This document shows, piece by piece, positions 56,454-64,000 of a DNA stretch of 64,000 nt. Position 1 is the stretch's first letter. The number at the start of each line of letters is the position of its first letter. The position numbers and the translations under genes were made by a program. The notes under the pieces are model-generated. The model saw only the letters and a program-made list of their open reading frames with translations, was not told the DNA's origin and searched no databases. This DNA comes from Hepsetus odoe (lineage: Eukaryota > Chordata > Actinopteri > Characiformes > Hepsetidae): assembly GCA_017165825.1 (NCBI GenBank), contig CM029380.1:2212968-2276967 (forward strand), given 5' to 3'.

Positions 56454-56742
56454 CAGGGACAGCTCAGGTTAGGTTTGGAGACAAAGTTAGAGAAGCAACA
56501 TTCGGATGTGTCCAGAAGAGAGACGAGGATTATATCGGGAGGAGGAGCTGTTGTTGTTGAAGATGGAGCTGCCAGGAAAGAGGAAGACCAAAGAGGAGGT
56601 TTATGGATGTGGTGAGAGAGGACATGCAGGTGGTCAGTTTAAAGGAGGAAGATGCAGAGGACCAGAAGAAATGGAGATGGCTGATCCGCTGTGGCTTCCA
56701 CTAAACTGGAGCGGCCGAAAGAAGAAGAAGAAGAAGAAGAAG
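56454..56742 (+). mobile_element. RTE-like LINE 3' end with (GAA)n tail
   Basis: It starts GCAGGGACAGCTCAGGTTAG, passes GGAGACAAAGTTAGAGAAGC, CAGAAGAGAGACGAGGATTA and GAGAGAGGACATGCAGGTGG to GATCCGCTGTGGCTTCCACT. It ends in a (GAA)n microsatellite at 56720-56742. The reading frame is broken by small indels. Confidence 0.82.
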
Positions 56743-58024
56743 ATTGTTCCTGCAGCAAAACAAAAGGGAGATACACTCATCCCTGAGATCCATCATTTCA
56801 GAAGAAATGCTGGGCGAGGAGGTATCTACCAATCTTCAACTGGAATGCTGTGGAATCATGAGTTAGGCCTAATATAAGTCCGGGATGCTGGCCAAATATA
56901 AGTAGACGCTCAAATTCATTCTTAAGGGACAGGATGGAGCAATACTTCTTACAGATCAGTGCTGAGGGCCTCATGTTTGGCACTAATCTTAGGCTCAGTT
57001 GTGGCTTCTCAAACTAGGTGATTAACTTCACTAAACCATGTCTTATTTACAGGGAAAACAGGGTGTCTAGACCTTAGCACCTACAAAAACTGAACCTGGA
57101 ACTGAGACAAGGAGGACATATCTAGAGATGAAACGTGCCCTTCTCCTGTTCTCCACATTAAATCACACTTCTGTTCTTGGCTTGGACCTACACTTGTTGG
57201 TCATTTTTTCCTCCCATTTAGACACATTTTGTTGGAGTACAGTTGCTGGCTGTGCAGAATTTATCAGCCCCCCTCTACCCCATCCATAATGACCGACTGA
57301 AGCACTGATGCTCAGACATTATTTGGGCCTTTCTCAGCGATGACTGGCCAGGAGGCTTAGTAAGGCAGGCTTTAGGAACCAATGCCGTGCTGTTGAGGTG
57401 GAGGCCACAACCTGGATGAGGGTAGCTGTGAACCCAGACCTTCAGACAGTTACAGCTAGCAGCATAAGGCTGAACAGCAGCAAGGCTGGAAACAAATGCA
57501 GGGAACAATGGCATGCCGCGGGTTTTAAACGGCTGGGAAAATCAGCTTGCTCGCCTGAAGAATCAGCTTATTGGTTTTTATTGGAGCCGGACATGAAGCG
57601 GCAACAAAAATGGGATTCAAGAGTCAGTAAGCGCCTCGGTGCAGCGAGGATTGAGAACAAATGATAAAGGGTGATTGTCTGGAGCTCTGGAACCGAAACA
57701 CCAGGACTGATCACCAGGGCGCACACGCTCTGTAGCTTTTTGGTTGCTGAGTTTTAATAAAAGTGTTCTAAATAATAAGTGAAATGATGTATTTAGCGTC
57801 CCCATCCAGTAGAGAGTTATGAACCTGAAGTTGTAGAAGAGTTGGCACCCTTGGCTTTGAGTAGAAATAAGTACCACTGCTGTCCCTTATTATTGTATAT
57901 TATCCACTTTGCCTGGTTCCAAAGAACACATATATGTAGTTAAGTGAACACTTGGAGAAGGGCAGAATGCTGAATGGCGTATGTTCTTGAATGCTGATTG
58001 GTGGTCTGAGAAAGCTCAATGAAA
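56743..58024. other. Mostly unique; unclassified GC-rich patch at 57270-57540
   Basis: 57270-57540 carries opposing 79- and 88-codon frames and is GC-rich like the block at 17311-17640, but I do not recognise it. The rest shows nothing. Confidence 0.35.
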
Positions 58025-58257
58025 ATGAAAGTGAAACTGACCATTCTTGTCATTGTGAAACACGGCACAGCACACAGTGAAACACAACGACATCACACCA
58101 CTGCATTTTACCCACACACTCACACACGTGCAGCAGGGGAGGCTATTGAAAGCACCCAGGGAACAGTGATGGGGATGGTACCTTGCTCAAGGGTATCTCA
58201 GGGCAACCTACTGGTAAGATTCGATCCCACGATCCTCCGATCCGGGGTCGACTCCTG
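58025..58257 (-). mobile_element. SINE-K copy, near full length
   Basis: GAAAGTGAAACTGACCATTC, CGTGCAGCAGGGGAGGCTAT, one intact GGTACC with the second mutated to GGTATC, GATTCGATCCCACGATCC and GGGGTCGACTCCTGAA. Confidence 0.92.
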
Positions 58258-58261
58258 AATT

Positions 58262-58392
58262 GTGAAAGTGATGTCCTCTGTATTTAACCCACACAGATCG
58301 TCCTTGCTCAAGGGCACCTCAGAGCAACCTACTGGTCAAGGATTCAAACCCACAACCTTCTGAACCTTCTAATCACTAGGCCACCGCTGCCT
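58262..58392 (-). mobile_element. Second SINE-K copy in tandem, core deleted
   Basis: GAAAGTGATGTCCTCTGTAT, then CTTGCTCAAGGGCACCTCAG, GATTCAAACCCACAACC and CACTAGGCCACCGCTGCC. Same orientation, directly behind the previous copy. Confidence 0.82.
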
Positions 58393-59348
58393 GGAATGCT
58401 TAATAATGGTATCTGAATACTGATACTAAAACACTGACTATCAGGATGTACCCGATTGCTGAACGGCGGTGGAGTATTTAAGTGATTTGTGTTACTAGGA
58501 AACTGATTTGTGGTGCCAGATTATTAAATGCTGGTAGTAAAGTATTGCTGCAGTGGTGCTGAATGTGTAAAAAAAATACACTCATACTGCAGAAGCAACA
58601 GTAAAGAAGCAAATCACCAGGTAAGGCGTTTGGAAAGCAGCCTTCCTGCCACTTATTATAGTGATTGAGTAATATTCCTACAGGAGGCCATATGCAGTTT
58701 TGATTGATGGAAATATAAATGTTGCATACCTACATGAAATATGAGCTCCACACTCGCTTTGATTTGTAACCCGCCAGCTTGGAACCTCAGCTGGCAACTG
58801 GCCCTCAGGAAAGGGGCGAGGAACAATGGAAATTTGATCTAAAAAGCGACTTGTCTCAGGTCTAATGCTGACATTGACTAAGCTGAATTGCAACAGTGCA
58901 GCCACTCACTGTGTGCACGTCGTTCAGTGGAGTGACAGATGCATGTATTAACAAGGCAAGACTGGAGAAGGCTTTGAAATGTTGCATAGAGGAGCTCAAT
59001 AAAAAGCCTTCAGGGGAAAATCGCTGAAAGCAACAGAGGACAAAAGCGGAAGAGGGACGAGCAATTAAGTGGCAAGTGGCGAGCGCTGTGTCAATAGCGT
59101 GCTCTACCAGTACCTTCATTTTTTGGGTTGTTTTTAACTCTGTATTCTGTTTTCATCGTGTGGACGTTTCATCTTTAATACCAATAAAAACTGGTCCAGA
59201 ACCATCATGAAACATTGTTGCATAAACATACATTAACTCGTAAATGCCACTACATACTGCAGTGTTTAAACTCATGCAAGAGGCAGCAAAACAGCTAGTA
59301 AATAACCCGAACATGAACACGTGTGTGAACGTAAGGGAGAAGTGGAGT
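58393..59348. other. Unique block; candidate conserved element 58660-59110
   Basis: 58660-59110 is repeat-free with an ATTTGATCTAAAAAGCGACT core and looks conserved in style. No exon. Confidence 0.3.
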
Positions 59349-59882
59349 GGTGGGGATGGAGGGAGTAGAGGAGGTGAAGGTAGAGGAGTTTAAATACTGG
59401 GGATCAACAGTTCAGAGTGATGGTGAGTGAAGAAGAAAGTGCAGGCAGGATGGAATGGGTGGAGAAGAGTGACTGGAGTGATCTGGGACAGACGGGTACC
59501 AGCTAGAGTGAAGGGGAAGGTAGTGAGACCAGCTATGCTGTACGGGTTGGAGATGGTGGCACTGATGAAAAGATAGGAGGCGGAGCTAAAGATGCTGAGA
59601 TGTTCGTTGGGTGTGACGAGGATGGACAGGATTAGAAATGAGTATATTAGAGGGACAGATCAGGTTGGACGTTGTGGAGGCAAAGTTAGAGAAGCAAGGT
59701 TGCGTTGGTTTGGACGTGTCCAGAGGAGAGACGAGGAGTATATCAGGAGGAGGATGTTGATGATGGAGCTCGCAAGAAAGAGGAGAAGAGGAAGCCTGAA
59801 GAGGAGATTTATGGATGTGGTGAGAGAGGACATGCAGGGGGTCGGAATAGCAGCTGAAAGAAGAAGAACAAAGAAAAACTGA
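59349..59882 (+). pseudogene. RTE-like LINE reverse transcriptase C-terminal region
   Basis: One frame begins VEEFKYWGSTVQSDG. After a small frameshift it gives RVPARVKGKVVRPAMLYGLE, one stop at the KR*EAELKML join, then RIRNEYIRGTDQVGR, KVREARLRWFGRVQRRDEE and KRRFMDVVREDMQGVG. This is the C-terminal region of RTE-type non-LTR reverse transcriptases, often found as stray gene models in fish. It is the least damaged LINE here; the 5' part is absent. Confidence 0.85.
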
Positions 59883-60034
59883 TAAACTGATCAAATTATC
59901 TGCAATTTTCAGCGTTTTACAGCATTTTAGTTGGAATTTAAACACAATTATTGTCTGTAAAGAACAGATTTTAGGTACGAGCCCGTTTCTGATTCAAATT
60001 TTATTATAAAATCTAAATCCCTCATTTATTCATT
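59883..60034. other. Short AT-rich spacer
   Basis: Nothing recognised. Confidence 0.4.
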
Positions 60035-60160
60035 CATTTATTATCTCAGCTGCTTGTCCTGAGTCGGGTAGCAGGCATGCTGGAATCTGTTCCAGGACTT
60101 ATTGGGTGAAAAAGAGAAAAACAGGAAAACAGCCTGGACAGGTCAACAGTCCACTGCAGG

Positions 60161-60205
<45 letters not shown>

Positions 60206-60378
60206 GAGAGGGCAATTCAGTATCTCCAGTCCACCTGATGTGCAGATCTTTGGATGCTGGGAGGGAACCAGAGCTCCTGGAGGAAACACACACCGACACG
60301 GGGAGAACATTCCACTCCACACAGAAAGGACCCGGAATGTCCCGCCTGGGAATCGAACCCTGGACCTATCCCCCAGTT
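60035..60378 (-). mobile_element. DANA/V-SINE-like copy with internal (CA)n
   Basis: On the - strand: B-box GGGTTCGATTCCC, CCTTTCTGTGTGGAGTGGAA, CAAAGATCTGCACATCAGGT, then (GT)n (the 60161-60204 CA tract) where other copies have a short CACACA, and GCAGTGGACTGTTGACCTGT. The V-SINE GT slot has expanded. Confidence 0.9.
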
Positions 60379-61200
60379 AGAGCTTGTCAATCTTTAACAA
60401 TTTACTTGTATGTCCTCCGCTTTTCCTGAGTTGGGTTGCCAGGTTGGAGAAGCACCCTGAACATCACAGAACCCTGGATAATGGGGATTTTTTTTTTTTA
60501 AATCTTCATCAATTTGCTAATATAATCAATATAAATGGATGAACCGATCATGCCGACTGATTGACGCACAGCTGTGGGTGTGATGTGGAGAGCTGCGGTA
60601 TAAAGAGCTGCATTATGTAACCAGCTGGAAACAACATTACAAAAGTCACATCGTTTGGACATCAGCCAGGGTGACGAGGAGAAACAGAGTGGCTCATCTG
60701 ATGCTTATTAGCTGCAACATCCTCTTTACACCTTCCAGCTTTTAAAAAAAAAATTGATTTCAAATTATGAGCCACTGTAACTAAACTCTCCGTGAGAAAG
60801 ACCACATAGTACCCCGAAACATAATCTTTAATTTTTTAAAGTCCGAGCTTGTTCGAGTATAAACACTTTGCCCTTTCAATCAAACTTTCAAATATTATTT
60901 TCCTTCTCTTGCAAAGTTGTTTATTTGGAGATGCGAGGTTTTGTTCCATCAAGGATGTGCTTTCTTTATGAATAGGAAGGCCTGGCATTTGTTCTCTCGT
61001 TCAAGCTCCTGTGAGGTGTTACTCTGCCCGTTGCTGCTTCAGCTTGGCTGGATTCAGGTGCAAATTAAAAAAAAACAGCATGAGGGACCACAGAAGGCAG
61101 GGAGGCTCCATGTTGTCCCAGCACCGAAGAACCGGCCAATCAACACGCAACCCAGAGCCTGCAGCGTATGTCGAGGATGTCAGGTGTGAGTGTGAGATAG
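60379..61200. other. Unique block; possible conserved element 60540-60720
   Basis: A ten-base T-run lies at 60488; the rest has no repeat or exon. 60540-60720 is compositionally even. Confidence 0.3.
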
Positions 61201-61232
61201 GAGAGACCTTTAGAGTGTTCTAAAGGTCTCTC
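61201..61232. repeat. Perfect 14-bp hairpin, 4-base loop
   Basis: GAGAGACCTTTAGA pairs completely with TCTAAAGGTCTCTC around a GTGT loop; a G-T wobble may extend it. It is flanked on both sides by TCGAGGATG (about 61172 and 61252). Confidence 0.85.
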
Positions 61233-61329
61233 TGCCTTCAGGACAGTTGTATCGAGGATGACGTTACGGGACTTGAGATAAAGACTCTCTGAAGAACACC
61301 TTCAGAACTTCGTTAACGGGTGGTTTACA

Positions 61330-61690
61330 AATGTCAAATCTCTGATTCACAGATGACCTCCAAAGCTGTTGCTCATCACGAGGAGGATCTCACCCAGAGC
61401 TGCACAAAATATCGCCTTCTCTGCAATCCAGATATGCAAATGAGCCTCAAACCAGGTGACCAATCACAGCTCCAGGTAACCTTGGTTTATCTCCAACTTC
61501 TGATTAAACAGGCTGATTCTGTTACTGTGCCTTTAAGACTGGTATTTGCAACCGATCTCTTTTCTGATTGGCTGCCGTTCACTCAAAGGCATTCATTCAG
61601 TTTGAACCGGATGAAAGAGGGATGGAATAAACGGGATCATCCACTGTAGGCTGAATAAGGAGATGGAAATGCATTTGGTTTGCTGACACT
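61330..61690 (+). repeat. Dispersed repeat with octamer and CCAAT boxes (copy 2)
   Basis: ATATGCAAATGAGCCTC, GACCAATCACAGCTCC and, about 90 bases on, CTGATTGGCTGCC. The first two are shared with 4262-4312 (-). A 109-codon open frame crosses it without family resemblance. Confidence 0.45.
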
Positions 61691-61809
61691 GATTCGATGG
61701 TCAAATATGGACATTTGAAAGGTTTGCTAATATGTATTTCAAGCCTTTATAATAAAGAAAAGAGGACAAAAGGACTGTTTAACACATAGAAAGGCATTGC
61801 AATCACAAC

Positions 61810-61965
61810 ATGCAGCAGCATGAACCCAAGGCTGATATTCTGTCTGGATTGTGCAGCCTTATTTCCTACGAACGTCAATATCATTCCACTAGAACTGAGA
61901 TTATAATGTCAAAAATGCACTGGAATATAATCGCAGTGTTGTTGTGCAGATGCAGGAGGCTGGAA
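61810..61965 (+). repeat. Unclassified dispersed repeat, copy A
   Basis: TTGTGCAGCCTTATTTCCTA, ACGTCAATATCATTCCACTA, GAACTGAGATTATAATGTC, GCACTGGAA and CAGATGCAGGAGGCTG all recur in the same order at 62975-63145. Confidence 0.65.
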
Positions 61966-62339
61966 AAGGCTTTAATTGCACAGAACTGTGTGCAAACGAG
62001 CCTTTCGAAATGCAACAGCAGATCCAGGGGACACGACGCAGGTCTCATATTCTGACACCAAACCTTTTGAACGCTTGCATGCTGGGTTAACCAACGGTTA
62101 ATGGGTGGAATGGTTTTTATCCTTAAGATCAGGCCGTTCTATTTCTATCCGTCCCGCTGAGAGCTCTTTATACTTGGGCTGTTCTGAGCAACAGCACGGC
62201 CGTCTGTCAGGCTCATCACACTGCAGCTCCAGGAACAGTTTGTGTCTGTTTTTTTGGGGTTTTTTTTTCAGCAGCCCGGATTGCTAAGGAGCGGATGCTG
62301 TGTTCCGAGTGAGGCTGGAGATGACAGCTTGCTTGTTTC

Positions 62340-62376
<37 letters not shown>

Positions 62377-62689
62377 CTCAGCTACTGAAGTTCGTCAGAT
62401 CTGCTCAAGCCTAGGCCTTGTAGAGGTCAAGTTTTAAAAGTGCATTTAAAAGGACAAATGCTACCTGTCCAAATGTATGCGGACGTCCTCCATCAAAAGT
62501 CAATTCAAAGACGTTTAAAAAGGAGGTCCAGCCATGTTTGTCCATTTCTGTAATGAACATTTTAGATTTCACTGCTTTACCATCAGGGACGTCCTATAGA
62601 CATTTTCAGAAGATGCATGCGTTACAGCTTTGTTTGTTTTTGTAGATCATATTGGTTTTCTGAGACACTTAATCCCAACCAGAGTCACT
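61966..62689. other. Unique sequence with (CA)n at 62342-62374
   Basis: A 33-base CA tract is the only feature recognised. Confidence 0.45.
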
Positions 62690-62855
62690 GGGGGGTGCTG
62701 GAGCTCGTAAGGCGAAAAAGCTGAGAAATATCCTGGACCGGTCACCAGCCCGTCACAGGGCAGAAACACATTAACGCACACCTAGGGGCTGATGTAGCAT
62801 CTCCAGCCCACCTGACGTCCCTTTGGACTGTGGGAGGAAACTGGAGGTCCTGGAG
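62690..62855 (-). mobile_element. DANA/V-SINE-like fragment
   Basis: GGGGGTGCTGGAGCTCGTAA, GACCGGTCACCAGCCCGTCA, GCATCTCCAGCCCACCTGAC and GACTGTGGGAGGAAACTGGA in inverse orientation. Confidence 0.8.
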
Positions 62856-62974
62856 GATGAATGATTAGAAAACGGGTCGCTTATTTCCCATATATAGGAC
62901 TGTTATGGATGGGGGAGTGAATGTACATTCTTAAGCTTTAACAATACATCCTTCAAGCCTTTTTAAATCCCATT

Positions 62975-63145
62975 AGCAGCATAATCCCAGTTTTGATGTT
63001 TTGTCTGTATTATGCAGCTCTAGTTCTTACAAACGTCATAATTATTCCACTGGAGCTGAGATTACGTTGTTAAAAAAGCACTGGAAGATGTTAGTAATGC
63101 TGTTCCTGGAAACCAATTGGGTGATACAGATGCAGGAGGCTGTCT
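62975..63145 (+). repeat. Unclassified dispersed repeat, copy B
   Basis: TTATGCAGCTCTAGTTCTTA, AAACGTCATAATTATTCCAC, GAGCTGAGATTACGTTG, GCACTGGAAGATG and CAGATGCAGGAGGCTG parallel copy A with scattered substitutions and one roughly 15-base difference near the right end. Confidence 0.65.
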
Positions 63146-63147
63146 GT

Positions 63148-63238
63148 CTGCAGGAAACCCACTCAGACGTGAGGAGAACATGCACCACAATCCAAGAATC
63201 AAATCCAGGATCTTCTAAGTGCTAATCACTGGACCCAA
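63148..63238 (-). mobile_element. DANA/V-SINE-like 5' fragment
   Basis: TGCAGGAAACCCACTCAGAC, GAGGAGAACATGCACCACAA, AATCAAATCCAGGATCTTCT (B-box) and GTGCTAATCACTGGACC. Confidence 0.7.
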
Positions 63239-63896
63239 TTCCCCACCCGTGTGAATGAAAGCTGGAAGGTTTTTCTAAAATAAACAATTTCACACCAAAC
63301 GTCATAAAATTTCTGTGTTTGCAATTACATTTTGATGACTTTTGACAAATCTGCATGGTTTCTGTGCTTTGCTGACTCACAACTTCTCCATAGAAACACC
63401 TTGTCAATCGGCTGCATTTGTGGCAGTATGCAAGCAAATTCTCATAGCAATGTTCAGCTGCTGATGAATTTGTGCACAAAAACACTCTGAGCCCCCAAGT
63501 CCGAACTCTCAGGACCCTCGGCACAAACATCTCTTTTTCTCTAACCACCGTTTCAATAAAAAAAGAACTAAACGTGTTATTATTGTATTACATAAGCCGA
63601 GCAGAAGAGAAAATGCTGAAGCACACGGCGCTCCATCAGCCAAACACATCCATAAAAGACCGAGTGGCGAAACACACACTATTAGCTTCTCCCCGTGGCA
63701 TTGCTGTGTGAGAGTTTTGATTAAGTATCAGATCCCTGAGGTGCCATTCAGAAAAATGAATCAGAGGCTGGGAGACTCCAGAGAAAGGATTTATGGCAGA
63801 GCAACACTCATCAAATCCCAAAAAGAGGAGAAACGCGAGAAAGAGCGAGAGCGGCACAGGAACTGGCTGCTCTCCATACAGGCAAAGGGCCAGACG

Positions 63897-63897
<1 letters not shown>
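63239..63897. other. Unique block; candidate conserved element 63500-63780
   Basis: Repeat-free with TTTTGATTAAGTATCAG and AAAATGAATCAGAG cores. No exon with splice signals. Confidence 0.3.
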
Positions 63898-63984
<87 letters not shown>

Positions 63985-64000
63985 GAGAAAGAGAGACAGA
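63898..64000. repeat. (GA)n tract running off the right edge
   Basis: AGAGAGA with GGGATAGA and GTGAGAAAG interruptions, like the tract at 30485. Confidence 0.95.

Overview
The window is vertebrate nuclear DNA, almost certainly from a ray-finned fish. It has split genes with GT-AG introns, very long CT/GA/GT microsatellites, and many degenerate copies of repeat types common in teleosts: tRNA-headed SINEs, a DANA/V-SINE-like family, L2-like and RTE-like LINE ends, and Tc1-like transposons. I see no bacterial operon, phage, CRISPR array or rRNA. An otophysan fish (characin or catfish group) is my guess from repeat style only.

Two genes can be supported. On the + strand, 3295-3515 is the last coding exon of MTHFS (5-formyltetrahydrofolate cyclo-ligase); its earlier exons lie left of the window. 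On the - strand, 53684-53938 and 46167-46364 are the last two coding exons of MINAR1 (KIAA1024/UBTOR), separated by a 7.3 kb intron; the large upstream exon(s) must lie right of the window. The genes converge, with about 42.6 kb between stop codons. From memory, human MTHFS and MINAR1 are also convergent neighbours (15q25.1), which supports both calls.

Layout: 1-3.3 kb is MTHFS intron rich in GT repeats; 3.3-about 5 kb is the MTHFS end and possible 3' UTR; 5-45 kb is a gene-poor interval of unique blocks (some with the look of conserved non-coding elements) among SINEs, LINE ends, transposon relics and large simple-sequence tracts at 13.4-14.7, 30.5-31.2 and 32.8-34.3 kb; 45-46.2 kb is probable MINAR1 3' UTR; 46.4-53.7 kb is a MINAR1 intron with a 0.95 kb minisatellite; 53.9-64 kb is probably the next MINAR1 intron.

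Names used below. 'SINE-K' is the commonest repeat (about 30 full or partial copies): a tRNA-like head (A-box GGCCTAGTGG, B-box GGTTCGAATCC-like), a core with two GGTACC sites 9 bases apart, a CAGCAGGGGGCAG block, and a tail ending GTCACTTTCACTT; '+' means head-to-tail on the + strand. 'Family X' is a short Tc1-like element with TIR starts like CAGTRCTGTRCAAAAGTCTT and an internal 69-bp unit present one to three times. I found no new enzymatic or defence system. The most informative structures are a nested Tc1 insertion with matching empty sites in the same window, the in-frame 69-bp arrays, and the SINE-K core. Family assignments come from recognition without a database search.
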